Source: Methanobrevibacter sp. (lineage in GTDB: Archaea; Methanobacteriota; Methanobacteria; Methanobacteriales; Methanobacteriaceae). Taken from it: a stretch of DNA of 64,000 bases. Shown here in pieces: positions 46,019 to 56,168 of the stretch. The stretch covers positions 47,076-111,075 of the forward strand of contig JAGCBE010000439.1 in assembly GCA_017652345.1 (NCBI GenBank), in the 5' to 3' direction. The notes under the pieces are model-generated. The model saw nothing but the letters and a program-made list of their open reading frames with translations. It was not told the origin of the DNA and searched no databases. Positions within the stretch are counted from its first letter, which is position 1; each line of letters starts with the position of its first letter. The position numbers and the translations under genes were made by a program.

Positions 46019-46357
46019 ATGGAATTTAATATTTGGGAAATTTTAACACCTATTTTAGCAACTACATTAACAACCATATTGTCTTATGTAGGTCTAAAAT
46101 TAAAAGGTCTTTATGAAGAGCATATAAATACAAAAGAAAAACAAGCAGTAGTAAAAAATACTGTAAAATATGTAGAGCAAGTATTTAGTGATTTAGAAGG
46201 TTGTGAAAAACTAGAAAAAGCAAAGGTAACAGCAATTGATTGGTTAAATGAAAAAGGCATTAAAATAAGTGATGCAGAATTAACCGTTCTAATTGAAAGT
46301 GCAGTTCAAGCATTAAAAGGTGGATTTTATATTGATATGACAGAGGAGAATGATTAA
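46019..46357 (+). CDS. phage holin, LLH type
   Basis: 112 aa. One N-terminal hydrophobic helix (about residues 7-25), then TKEKQAVVKNTVKYVEQVF ... AKVTAIDWLNEKGIKISDAELTVLIESAVQAL, the signature of LLH-family holins. Forms membrane lesions that release the endolysin. Follows amidase and protease. Confidence 0.88.
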   Translation: MEFNIWEILTPILATTLTTILSYVGLKLKGLYEEHINTKEKQAVVKNTVKYVEQVFSDLEGCEKLEKAKVTAIDWLNEKGIKISDAELTVLIESAVQALKGGFYIDMTEEND

Positions 46358-46391
46358 TCTCCTCTTTAAAATTTGAGAGGAGGGGATTTAG

Positions 46392-47480
46392 TTGGCATTA
46401 CAAAAACCAACGATAGATACAATAGCGGCTTTTGATGCCTCTAATAGCCAAGTAATCAAGTTTAGTGTTAGTGGGGGAGATCAAGTAACTGCTAATAGAC
46501 TTGTAATAAAGTCTGGCTCTAGTGGCGTAACGGTTTATGACCAAACAACTACTACTTTTGCATTAGAACATACAATTCCTGCCAATACATTAACAAATGG
46601 CAACTATTATACATTACAAATACAAACATTAAACTCTTCAAGTGAAACTAGCCCAATGAGTTCACCTGTAACTTTTTATTGTTATACAACCCCTTCATTT
46701 AGTTTTAATAATATTCCACTTGGAGGTATAATTCCTAACTCTTCATTTGCTTTTACATTATCATATAACCAAGATGAAGGTGAAGCATTAAATTCTTATA
46801 TAATAAATGTATATAGTGGTGGTTCAATTATATGGAGTACTGGTACGGTTTATGTTGGTTCTTCTGGAAATCCACCTTCACTTTTCAAGGCAAATGTTTC
46901 TGGTTTTAGTGATAATAATTCATATTCAATAAGGGCTTTTGGACAAACATCACAATTTACCGAGTTAGATACTGGAGTAGTAAGTTTAACAACTCAATTC
47001 GATGCAAGAAATATTTATACTCAATTTTCACTAGAAAACAATGTTTGTGATGGTTATATAACTATAAATTCTAATGTTATAAGTTTGGATGGTATAACCA
47101 ACCCAGATCCTCCTACATATATTGGTGGCTCTGAAATAGATTTAACTACTAATGAATCTTATGTTAACTGGGAAAACTCATTTGGAATATATGAAACCTA
47201 TACTGCTAGATTATGGTTTAGAGATCCAAATCCTAACTCTCTATTAGCGACAATTTATAGCTCGACAAATGCAAATGTGGGCTTAACTCTTTATGAGAGA
47301 GAATATACAGAAAGTTCTACAACATATATGTATGTAGAAGCTTTTTATAGGGATGTTTATGGATATACTGGCTATGTTGTTAGTGAAGCAATTGAGAAAC
47401 CTGCTAGTGGCACAGATTTAATGATTTGGTTGCAAAAATATAATGGTCTATATGACATATCGGTAGCGGAGGTGGTTTAA
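46392..47480 (+). CDS. baseplate/tail protein with fibronectin-like domains
   Basis: 362 aa, TTG start behind GAGGAGGGG. Beta-rich, Ser/Thr/Asn-rich, with repeated FN3-like segments (NGNYYTLQIQTLNSSSETSPMS). Overlaps the next gene by one base. Probably a surface-exposed tail component. Confidence 0.6.
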   Translation: MALQKPTIDTIAAFDASNSQVIKFSVSGGDQVTANRLVIKSGSSGVTVYDQTTTTFALEHTIPANTLTNGNYYTLQIQTLNSSSETSPMSSPVTFYCYTTPSFSFNNIPLGGIIPNSSFAFTLSYNQDEGEALNSYIINVYSGGSIIWSTGTVYVGSSGNPPSLFKANVSGFSDNNSYSIRAFGQTSQFTELDTGVVSLTTQFDARNIYTQFSLENNVCDGYITINSNVISLDGITNPDPPTYIGGSEIDLTTNESYVNWENSFGIYETYTARLWFRDPNPNSLLATIYSSTNANVGLTLYEREYTESSTTYMYVEAFYRDVYGYTGYVVSEAIEKPASGTDLMIWLQKYNGLYDISVAEVV

Positions 47481-48655
47481 TGCTATTATTAGGTTACAAC
47501 TTTTTTAGTGATAAAAATGCAATTGATCCAATAGCGTCTTATATACCCTCTACTAATGGTATGCAATTAGAAAATGCGATTTATAATCATATGACAGTTT
47601 CAAATAATGGAACTGAAGCATATAGTACAACTCCACTAACAGAGTGGGATACGACCACAATATTGAATTGTAATTTTGCAGAAAATGTAAATGCTGGTAA
47701 TTTAGATTATACAACAAGTGATTTAGCGGGCGTTAAAATTAAACGTAGAGAAAAGGGAACTTTTGCGTGGCTAACGATTTATGATGTTGAGCTTGATAGT
47801 GTTACTGGTTTGGTTATGACAAAATATGATGTTATGAACCAAAATGGAGTAACTTATGAATATGCTTTTGTACCATATTTAGAAGATGGAACAGAGTGTG
47901 CCTATATTATAGAAGAAGTTTATAGTGAATTTAATGGTGTTTTTGTATGTTCTGCAAATTCAATAGCGAAATTTTTCGGACAAGTTTCTTATGATTCCGC
48001 AGAAGTAGTAAACCCAACTGGAATATTTGAGCCATTAGGCAGTAAATATCCTATTGTAGTTTCAAATGCTATAACTCAATATTATAAAGGCAAATTATCT
48101 GGTGTAGCAATGAGCTTTAACCAATTAATGAATGATGATTTTAATAGAAAGCAAAACACAGAGTATTTGAATGCACTAAAACAATTTTTATCTGATAAGA
48201 AAGCGAAAATAGTTAAAGATTGGAATGGAAATTTATGGCTTGTATTAGTAACAGACAATATTGGAATTACATACAATGATAATGTAGGTATGGGATTAGG
48301 CAACGTAACATTTAATTTTGTAGAAATAGGTGATCCATTAGATCAAGAAGCCTTAATACAAAATGGTTTAGTTAATGTTGATTTCACACCTGCAACAAAT
48401 AGCATTCCTTCGTTTACTCCAAGACCTGCTAATCCAGTTGATACTGGTATAACTACTATTTATGATTTAAGCAATATAGTGTTTACATATGATCCTTTAA
48501 CTGGCAATATTTTAGCGGATGGAGATCCTATCATTGATGAAATTTTACATTTCAATGTAGGTGCAACAAATGGAAATTTAACATTAATGGAATTATTAGA
48601 AACAAACGGTACATTCTCATTAGAAAACAACGGAAACTTAATTCTTGAAGTTTAG
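47480..48655 (+). CDS. baseplate/tail protein
   Basis: 391 aa, beta-rich. Middle part (NAITQYYKGKLSGVAMSFNQ ... AKIVKDWNGNLWLVLVTDN) resembles phage tail proteins of lactococcal-type baseplates. The C-terminus repeats short NGNLxLxE units. No enzyme motif. Confidence 0.6.
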   Translation: MLLLGYNFFSDKNAIDPIASYIPSTNGMQLENAIYNHMTVSNNGTEAYSTTPLTEWDTTTILNCNFAENVNAGNLDYTTSDLAGVKIKRREKGTFAWLTIYDVELDSVTGLVMTKYDVMNQNGVTYEYAFVPYLEDGTECAYIIEEVYSEFNGVFVCSANSIAKFFGQVSYDSAEVVNPTGIFEPLGSKYPIVVSNAITQYYKGKLSGVAMSFNQLMNDDFNRKQNTEYLNALKQFLSDKKAKIVKDWNGNLWLVLVTDNIGITYNDNVGMGLGNVTFNFVEIGDPLDQEALIQNGLVNVDFTPATNSIPSFTPRPANPVDTGITTIYDLSNIVFTYDPLTGNILADGDPIIDEILHFNVGATNGNLTLMELLETNGTFSLENNGNLILEV

Positions 48656-48669
48656 TTGGGGGTGTTGAA

Positions 48670-50574
48670 ATGATTACTGAAAAACTATATCAACTAACAA
48701 AAGCTAATAATAGGCGAATAAAGATAAAAATAAACCTACTTTCATTTCAATTCAACACTATTGCAAGTCTTGAGGGTAATACCATTAGTGGTTCGATACA
48801 AATAGATGCCAATGCAGATATTAGGCGTGTTGCGGATATTTCTTTAGTTGTAACAGATTCTAGCTTTAATGTTGGAGAAGATAAAAAAATTTGGCTAGAT
48901 AAATATGTTCAAATATATATGGGAATGGTTGATTATAATGATGAAGTAGAATGGATAAATATGGGAATATATTTAATTGATAATCCTACAATGTCTTATG
49001 ATGCTACTTCATATACTCTTTCATTTCAAGCATATGATTTAATGAGTAAAATGACTGGTTTAAGAAATGGACAATTAAAGGGTGTTCCTTCCTTAATTCC
49101 TAGTGGTGCTTCAATAAGAGGCGCTATGGCATCAGCGGTTTCTCAATTAGGTGGTTTTAATAAGTTTATTATTAATGACAATCCACAAACAGTTCCTTAT
49201 GATATTAAAATAGATTCTGGAGGATATGTTTATGATATCATAGCAAAATTAAGAGATATTTCTCCTAATTGGGAAACATTTTTTGATGTTGATGGTCAAT
49301 TTATATATCAACCAATAAGTGCATATAATAGTGATGAGGTTATTGCAGATAGTGACTTATTTAATAAGCTTTCACTAAAATATGCAAACAATATAAATTT
49401 TCAAAATGTAAAAAATGTAATAGAAGTATTTGGTAAATCATTAGATCCAGAGCATTATGGAGATGTAGCGACACTAGCAGGTTCTACTTATTCTATTTTA
49501 TTAACAGGAGTAACTTCAATAACCCCTGGTATGCAGATAGGTTTTACAACACCTTCTAACAATGGAACTGTATCTAATGCAAAGCTAAAAATTAATAATT
49601 TATCGGCGCTTCCATTAGTTGATGAAAATGGAAATGCGGTAACAATAGCAGAAAATAGTGAGTATTTTGTTGTTTACAATCCTTCCAAATTAGTCTTAAA
49701 GGCTAGTGGAGATACAGGAACAACATATAGCGCGACCGCAGATGTTGATGGCAATACATATAAGTTAACAATATCTTCTTTAACAGATTGGACACAAGGC
49801 ACTTTAATTAATATGACTGTTCCTGCTATGAAAATTGTACTAAATGGTGGACAAACTTATACAATATCTGGTTCTAATTTCACAATACCTTCAGCGGGCT
49901 CAACATGCTATTTTAAAATAACAAGTTCAAGTGCGGCCTCAAAGTTGGCTTCAAGTAGCACGGTTAATTATGAAATTTCAAATGTAGAAGTTGATGGATT
50001 AACCTATTATGTAGAAGTTCCAGACATTAGTGCTTTTGCCACTAATGATATTATAAAGTTTGAAGCACCATTTGTAAACCCTTGTCCAAATATTTTAATA
50101 AATAGTTTTGTTCCATGTCAAGTATATAGTAGTGATGGAAAAGAATTACAAAATTTTGTAACTATGGCAAATCATACATACAATTTAAAAATTCCAACTA
50201 TTTCTAATTTGGTTTATTTAGGACATCAACAAGTATATGCAGAAGTAAAGGATGAAAATCCTAATAGTCCTTTCTATATAGGAAAAGACTTAGGAGAAAT
50301 AAGGCTTGTTCTAAAAGATGGAGAGTATAACAACATTTATAGTGACCAACTTGCAAAAGAACGTGCCGACTATGAATTATATTTGCATTGTAGAATGGAA
50401 GATACGATAGATTTGGAAATGGTTCCTGTATATTGGTTGGATGTTAATAAAAAAATTTCATTTAATATGGGAGATGTTAGTGGAATTTATGTAATAAAGC
50501 GATTACAAATAGATTTAAGCCCAACTGGAACCATGCAATTAAATGCAATAAATTTTATAGAACCAAAACAATAA
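48670..50574 (+). CDS. baseplate hub-type protein with inserted beta domains
   Basis: 634 aa. N-terminus (ASLEGNTISGSIQIDANADIRR) and C-terminus (GDVSGIYVIKRLQIDLSPTGTMQL) read like tail-associated DUF-type hub proteins. An inserted Ser/Thr-rich region (about residues 265-510) with ITPGMQIGFTTPSNNG repeats may bind surface sugars. Confidence 0.65.
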   Translation: MITEKLYQLTKANNRRIKIKINLLSFQFNTIASLEGNTISGSIQIDANADIRRVADISLVVTDSSFNVGEDKKIWLDKYVQIYMGMVDYNDEVEWINMGIYLIDNPTMSYDATSYTLSFQAYDLMSKMTGLRNGQLKGVPSLIPSGASIRGAMASAVSQLGGFNKFIINDNPQTVPYDIKIDSGGYVYDIIAKLRDISPNWETFFDVDGQFIYQPISAYNSDEVIADSDLFNKLSLKYANNINFQNVKNVIEVFGKSLDPEHYGDVATLAGSTYSILLTGVTSITPGMQIGFTTPSNNGTVSNAKLKINNLSALPLVDENGNAVTIAENSEYFVVYNPSKLVLKASGDTGTTYSATADVDGNTYKLTISSLTDWTQGTLINMTVPAMKIVLNGGQTYTISGSNFTIPSAGSTCYFKITSSSAASKLASSSTVNYEISNVEVDGLTYYVEVPDISAFATNDIIKFEAPFVNPCPNILINSFVPCQVYSSDGKELQNFVTMANHTYNLKIPTISNLVYLGHQQVYAEVKDENPNSPFYIGKDLGEIRLVLKDGEYNNIYSDQLAKERADYELYLHCRMEDTIDLEMVPVYWLDVNKKISFNMGDVSGIYVIKRLQIDLSPTGTMQLNAINFIEPKQ

Positions 50575-50596
50575 TTATTTATGAAGGTGGTGAACA

Positions 50597-51325
50597 ATGA
50601 GTACAACATATTCAGATTTAACTTTTACAAATTTTCCAGAAGCCGTAGACACTTTTACAACCATGCTTGATATAACCGCTGCGGATGCTTCTGCTTTATT
50701 GGCTTATCAAAATGCTATGGAAAGTGGAAATATAACACAAGCAAATGCGGCTTTAGCGGGAATGACAGATGCACAAAAGAAAATAATTACTGCATCTCAA
50801 ATAAACAAACTAACAAATGCTGTTATAGCATTGCAAAGATTTTATTCTAGCAATATTCAATCTTATATTTCAAATTTACAAACACAATGGCAAAATGAGG
50901 TTAACAAACTTGCTTTTAAGGGTACATATAGTTCTTCTACTGCCTATAAAAAAAATAACATAGTAAATTATACTGTGGGTGCTTTTACATATTTATATAT
51001 TTGTATAAGTGATGCAAATGCGGGTATTAATCCAACTAATACTACATATTGGAGGCAATTTACTATTAGGGGAATACAAGGAACTAGTGGTCAGGCATTA
51101 TCTTTCTTGTATGAATGGAGTAATGCCACTTCCTATTTAGTAAATGATTGTGTAACTCATAATGGTATTGTTTGGGCTTGTATAACTGCAAATTCAAATA
51201 GTGAACCAACTGCCACTAATAATAAATGGAAAGAAATCATGAGTTTACATTCTAGCATATATCCTGTTCAAAGTGCTCAACCAACCGCACAAGAGAATGG
51301 TGAACTTTGGTTTGAGGTGATCTAA
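50597..51325 (+). CDS. tail protein with chitin/carbohydrate-binding-type module A
   Basis: 242 aa. Residues about 110-160 and 175-215 carry GTYSSSTAYKKNNIVNY ... YICxxDANAGxNP..YW and SYLVNDCVTHNGIVWAC, the pattern of carbohydrate-binding modules (type 5/12). Related to the next gene, so probably a duplication. Likely host-surface binding. Confidence 0.68.
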   Translation: MSTTYSDLTFTNFPEAVDTFTTMLDITAADASALLAYQNAMESGNITQANAALAGMTDAQKKIITASQINKLTNAVIALQRFYSSNIQSYISNLQTQWQNEVNKLAFKGTYSSSTAYKKNNIVNYTVGAFTYLYICISDANAGINPTNTTYWRQFTIRGIQGTSGQALSFLYEWSNATSYLVNDCVTHNGIVWACITANSNSEPTATNNKWKEIMSLHSSIYPVQSAQPTAQENGELWFEVI

Positions 51326-52014
51326 TGAACTATCAAAATTTACATTTAGCAGACAAATCATTGTTCACACAATATAGAACTCTATTTAAGACCAATATAA
51401 CCAATGCACATGCGGTATTGGAAGATTCTCAATTGGAAGGAAAATCATTTTTAGCTGAGGATTATAATGATCTAGCGGATGATATTCACACGTTGGAGAA
51501 CAACTATTACTCTAATGTGCCAGAAACATTAAACTCGCTATTAAGTGCTTTTAATTTAGATGTAACACGAATTGTTTATCGTGGAACTTATTCTTCAAGT
51601 GCAACATATTACTTATATAATGTAGTAAGTTATACAACTGGTGGTGCCACTAATTTATATTTATGTAAGCCCGCTAATCATAGTACGGCGATAAGTAATA
51701 TTGTGCCAACAAATACATCTACTTGGCTAAATCTTGGACTTCAAGGTGACCAAGGTGCACCTACAATTGGGAATTTAAAATATGAAGGAGATTGGGTTTC
51801 AAGTAAAACATATTCTGTTGGAGATGTAATTTTTTACAATAGTGGAGATATAAATGATAATACTATATATGTATTAAAAACTGCTTCTCCAGGAACTACT
51901 CCACCTCCATCAAATTCTAAGTGGGTGGTTTTAGTGAGTGTTGATAGAAGAAAAATTAATTTTAGCACGACTAATTTGCAAAATGGCGATATATATTGGC
52001 AAGAGCTAACATAA
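51325..52014 (+). CDS. tail protein with carbohydrate-binding-type module B
   Basis: 229 aa, starts at the stop of its paralogue. Shares RGTYSSSATYYLYNVVSY ... CKPANHS ... PTNTSTWLNLGLQGDQG and a second YSVGDVIFYN unit. Likely cooperates with 50597-51325 at the tail tip. Confidence 0.68.
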   Translation: MNYQNLHLADKSLFTQYRTLFKTNITNAHAVLEDSQLEGKSFLAEDYNDLADDIHTLENNYYSNVPETLNSLLSAFNLDVTRIVYRGTYSSSATYYLYNVVSYTTGGATNLYLCKPANHSTAISNIVPTNTSTWLNLGLQGDQGAPTIGNLKYEGDWVSSKTYSVGDVIFYNSGDINDNTIYVLKTASPGTTPPPSNSKWVVLVSVDRRKINFSTTNLQNGDIYWQELT

Positions 52015-52027
52015 AGGTGGTGATTAA

Positions 52028-52540
52028 ATGTATTTAACGACTATGGGTGTAGTAAATAAGACCTTAACAATAATGTCACACACAGAAAAATATGAAACTG
52101 GCTCGCTAGAAATAGATCAAATACAATTTAATTTCAATGGAGAAGAATGGGAGGGCTTATCTAAGGTAGCGGTTTTTGTTGCCGATAACGGAAAGGTTTA
52201 TGAGATACCTTTATTAAATGATTCTTGCACCATTCCTTATGAAGCTTATATTTCTTCAAAAATTGGAGTAAAAAATATAGAAGGTGTTTCTAGTATAGCA
52301 GTTGGAGTTTATGGAATTTTAATTGAAGGAGATGTTATTCAAAAGGTACATCCAACTAATTTAGTTTCTTTGCCATTAGAAGTTGGCTCTTATTTTCAAG
52401 GTGTAACACCTAGTAATTTACCAACGGCAGATCAATGGCAAATTTACATTCAAACTGTAAGCGATCTCATAACCTCGCTAAATAGTTTAGAATTTTATTT
52501 AGATCCTCAAACAGGGGATTTATTTTATTCAATGGATTAA
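52028..52540 (+). CDS. tail/baseplate accessory protein
   Basis: 170 aa. Beta-sandwich-like N-terminus (YETGSLEIDQIQFNFNGEEW) and a C-terminal DPQTGDLFYSMD segment typical of phage minor structural proteins. GGTGGTGAT site. Confidence 0.6.
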   Translation: MYLTTMGVVNKTLTIMSHTEKYETGSLEIDQIQFNFNGEEWEGLSKVAVFVADNGKVYEIPLLNDSCTIPYEAYISSKIGVKNIEGVSSIAVGVYGILIEGDVIQKVHPTNLVSLPLEVGSYFQGVTPSNLPTADQWQIYIQTVSDLITSLNSLEFYLDPQTGDLFYSMD

Positions 52541-52549
52541 GGAGGAAAA

Positions 52550-55500
52550 ATGGCTACAAAAATAATAGGAAAAGTAAGTATAGTTCCTTATGGTGATTGG
52601 CAAGAGAATACCACCTATCCTCGATTAGCGGTTGTTGGCTATCAAGGTGGCTCTTATATAGCGGTTGTTGAAAATACTAACATCACACCAATAGACACTT
52701 CTTCTTGGAAACAAATAGCGGCCGCTGGTAATGGTATTTCTTCAATAGAGAAAATTTCAACTGTTGGTTTAGTAGACACATATAGAATAACTTATACAAA
52801 TGACGACTATTTTGATTATACAGTCAATAATGGCGCTACAAAGACATCTGAGCTTATTAATGATAGTGGTTTTATTGATAAAGATGTTAATAACTTGACT
52901 AATTATTTATTGAAAACTGATACAGGTGCGACTATTGAAATTACATATAATTCAAGTGCCTATACTGTAACTGCAAATTTAAAAAATTCGAGTGGTACAG
53001 TTATCAGTACTTCTACACTTCAATTACCTTCGGGATCTTCTGTGGTTGATGCTTCTTATGATGAAGGAACTTATATTATAACATTAACTCAAAGAGATGG
53101 TACAACAATAACTTTAGATTTGTCTAATGATTTTAATGCAAAAGAAGATATAGCAAATAAAACAGATGAATTAAATGGTAATTCAACCGAAGATGAATAT
53201 CCTAATGCACAAATAACTTATGAGAAAGTTCATGAACTTCAAGAACAAGGTGTATCACAAGAAGCTCAAGGTCAAGAAATATTTCTTTATGATGCAACAA
53301 ACTTGCCACCAAAAGAAATTGAGATATTAGGTAATGCAACACAAGATGGCACACCTACACCAGATACACCACAAGACATACACGTTGTTACAGGAGATAA
53401 TACTGTTTGCATTAAAGACAAGTATATACCAATAGAATATTTGGAAAGCACAGGAACTCAATATATTGATACTGGTGTAAAAGCAAAGGGCAATTCTACT
53501 AATTTTGATATAACTTATCAAATTGCTCAATTCCCTACTGATAGTGGTATTGGTATATTAGGTTCTTGGGAAACCAACAAACAATTTAGAACATTTTGGA
53601 GTTTATCTGGTAATGGTTTGAGAATGCAATATTATAATGGCTCTAACAATGTAACAGGTGGAAACAACACTGATGTTCATAATATCAAGTTAACAGATGG
53701 CAAATATTATTTAGATGATAGAAGAGACTTAACATTAACATTAGCAAACTTTGAGGCAACTTTAAGTATGTATATGTTTGCAACGCATTCTTCAAATGTT
53801 GAATGGTCACATAATGGCAAATTAAGAATATACAGTTGCAAAATATACGATGGCAATACATTAGTACGTGACTTTATTCCAGTATTAGATAACAATAAAG
53901 TTGCTTGTATGTATGACAAAGTAACAGAACAATTTTTCTATAATATTGGTACTGGAAGTTTTAATGCAGGGAAAACTCTTATTGATGGAGACGCCCAACT
54001 ACTATCACTAGGCAACATAGAACTAGCAAAAATAGGCGACTATACTGATAGAATATTTAAGAGTAGTGGTAAGTGGTGGTTGGAGAAAAATATAGGTAAA
54101 ATTGCAAGCTATAATGGTGAAACAATAACATCTGCCTATATTTCAACAACAGGCGGACTTGATACAGGTGCAACAGTATATTATGTACTAGCAACACCAA
54201 CAACAACAGAAATAACAGATACAACACTTATAGGACAACTTAACAAGCTTGAAGCAATTTCTCTTTTAAGAGGTTATATTTATATTTACCCAGAGATTGC
54301 AAGTTCTAATGCGAATCCATATATAAAGCTTGTATATATAAAAGATTTAAATATCGTTGTAGATGAATTACAAAGTTTTAATGAACTATTATTAGATCAA
54401 GTACCTATTCAACAAGTTAGTGGCGACTTTATCAACGTACAGGATAGCTCTAATTTACCGCTTAAAAGTTTTACACCACTAGGTAACGCTACACAAGATA
54501 CAAATATTTTAACCTATAAATGTGATGGAATGGAAACGGGAGACTATTACTTTGTTTATGATAACACAAATTATCAATTTACAATGCCGACAATAAGTGC
54601 AGGCGATATTTTAATATTTAACACAAGCACAAAAAAGCTATATCAAGGAACAATACAAATAACTACAACAACATCAAGCACAGGCACCTTGATAACTTTA
54701 AGTTCTACACCAAACCCAGACTACCCACAAGACATACACGTTGTTACTGGGGATAATACATTTGTAAAACACAATAAAAATTTAGTTTTGCCTATGACTA
54801 GTGGAACTTTGGTAGGTTTAAATATTACAGTAGATAATGATGGAACAACTCATATAAGCGGAACTTCAACAGGTGTTTCTCAAAAGTATGGTGCAACTGC
54901 AAATATACTTTTAAAAGCAGGTACATATACATTATCAACAAATACAGTATCAAAAACTGCGATACTTTCAAATAGCAGCCAAATAATTCTACAAGATATT
55001 AATAATAACAACATCGCAACAATAAATTTATGGAGTGCCACTACGAAAACATTTACATTAAGCCAAGACACTGTTGTAAAAAGGTTTTATTTTTATACTG
55101 GAAGCAATTTTACTTATGACTTCACAATAGCAGTTCAACTTGAATATGGAAGCACCGCTACACCATACGAGCCATACACCGAACAAACACAACTCCTATC
55201 ACTAGGCTCAATAGAACTAGCAAAAATAGGCGACTATACTGATAGAATATTTAAAGCAGTACAAGGCAATAGTGTATATGATAGTTTAGATAGTACAACA
55301 AAAGCAAGTTTAACAGTTGGTAGTTGGTATAAGCAAAACATATTAAAGAAAGTTATATTAAATGGTAGCGAAACTGTCTTAAATACAACTTCAGTTGGAA
55401 CTTATTATAGACATATTATTTCTGTTGATGGTGTGAAAAATGTTGCTGGTTCTTTAAGTTCACATTTTAAATACCAAAATAGTTACACCGCCGATAATGA

Positions 55501-55825
55501 GCATTTTTATGTTGGAGTAGACCAAATTGTAATATTTGATAGCAACTCAACTTCACAGGCGACAAAAGACTGGTTAGAAGATAACAATGTTACTTTTATT
55601 TGTTTATCAGCAACACCAACCTATACAGAAATAACAGATACAACGCTAATAGAGCAACTAGAAAATATACTACAAATGTACACCAACAAAAATGTTACTA
55701 ATGCTTGGATAGAGCCTAGCGGAGATAATGCACAAGCTGGTATGGTGCTTGTGTATAGACAAGATTTACAAACTCTTACCGATAAAATATCTTCATTAGA
55801 AGCACGAGTTGCATTATTAGAATAG
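52550..55825 (+). CDS. large tail fibre protein with internal duplications
   Basis: 1091 aa. N-terminal tail-attachment part (YGDWQENTTYPRLAVVGYQGGSYIAVV). Two copies of a unit beginning LGNATQD...PQDIHVVTGDNT and ending LLSLG(N/S)IELAKIGDYTDRIFK ... EITDTTLI(G/E)QL (about residues 255-560 and 660-1050). The first encloses a concanavalin-like domain (EYLESTGTQYIDTG ... NGKLRIYSCKIYDG). A short C-terminal coiled coil (LTDKISSLEARVALLE) could trimerise the fibre. Likely receptor-binding. Confidence 0.75.
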   Translation: MATKIIGKVSIVPYGDWQENTTYPRLAVVGYQGGSYIAVVENTNITPIDTSSWKQIAAAGNGISSIEKISTVGLVDTYRITYTNDDYFDYTVNNGATKTSELINDSGFIDKDVNNLTNYLLKTDTGATIEITYNSSAYTVTANLKNSSGTVISTSTLQLPSGSSVVDASYDEGTYIITLTQRDGTTITLDLSNDFNAKEDIANKTDELNGNSTEDEYPNAQITYEKVHELQEQGVSQEAQGQEIFLYDATNLPPKEIEILGNATQDGTPTPDTPQDIHVVTGDNTVCIKDKYIPIEYLESTGTQYIDTGVKAKGNSTNFDITYQIAQFPTDSGIGILGSWETNKQFRTFWSLSGNGLRMQYYNGSNNVTGGNNTDVHNIKLTDGKYYLDDRRDLTLTLANFEATLSMYMFATHSSNVEWSHNGKLRIYSCKIYDGNTLVRDFIPVLDNNKVACMYDKVTEQFFYNIGTGSFNAGKTLIDGDAQLLSLGNIELAKIGDYTDRIFKSSGKWWLEKNIGKIASYNGETITSAYISTTGGLDTGATVYYVLATPTTTEITDTTLIGQLNKLEAISLLRGYIYIYPEIASSNANPYIKLVYIKDLNIVVDELQSFNELLLDQVPIQQVSGDFINVQDSSNLPLKSFTPLGNATQDTNILTYKCDGMETGDYYFVYDNTNYQFTMPTISAGDILIFNTSTKKLYQGTIQITTTTSSTGTLITLSSTPNPDYPQDIHVVTGDNTFVKHNKNLVLPMTSGTLVGLNITVDNDGTTHISGTSTGVSQKYGATANILLKAGTYTLSTNTVSKTAILSNSSQIILQDINNNNIATINLWSATTKTFTLSQDTVVKRFYFYTGSNFTYDFTIAVQLEYGSTATPYEPYTEQTQLLSLGSIELAKIGDYTDRIFKAVQGNSVYDSLDSTTKASLTVGSWYKQNILKKVILNGSETVLNTTSVGTYYRHIISVDGVKNVAGSLSSHFKYQNSYTADNEHFYVGVDQIVIFDSNSTSQATKDWLEDNNVTFICLSATPTYTEITDTTLIEQLENILQMYTNKNVTNAWIEPSGDNAQAGMVLVYRQDLQTLTDKISSLEARVALLE

Positions 55826-55884
55826 GGAAAACTACTTAAACCCTTCCCACATAGAGAAGTAGTGTTGAAATGTTTAGATGCTTG

Positions 55885-55912
55885 TATATTGTGTGGAATA
55901 TGCAAGCTTAAT
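55885..55912 (+). other. hairpin between fibre genes
   Basis: GCTTGTATATT/AATATGCAAGC, 11-bp stem (one wobble) with a 6-nt loop, followed by TTAATTTTTGC. Weak terminator or mRNA processing site. Confidence 0.5.
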
Positions 55913-55932
55913 TTTTGCAAGGAGGGAAACTT

Positions 55933-56145
55933 ATGACAATAATTGAAAAATCAAGTAAAAGAAAAGCCAATGCAATAAGATATTGTGTTGAACATGGGGA
56001 ATATTCTCCTGGGTATGCCTCTGATAGATTAGAAGAGCTTCATGATAATGGAAAGGTTTTAGATGTTGATTATGAACCATTAGCAGAATGGCTTGACAGT
56101 CTAATGAATGCAGAAGATATAGAGGAAATGCCAGTTGAGGAATAA
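55933..56145 (+). CDS. small acidic protein
   Basis: 70 aa from the ATG at 55933 (AAGGAGGG before it). Helical, acidic C-terminus. Possibly a chaperone for the fibres by position. Not recognised. Confidence 0.6.
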   Translation: MTIIEKSSKRKANAIRYCVEHGEYSPGYASDRLEELHDNGKVLDVDYEPLAEWLDSLMNAEDIEEMPVEE

Positions 56146-56168
56146 AATTTATAAAATAGGAGGCAACA

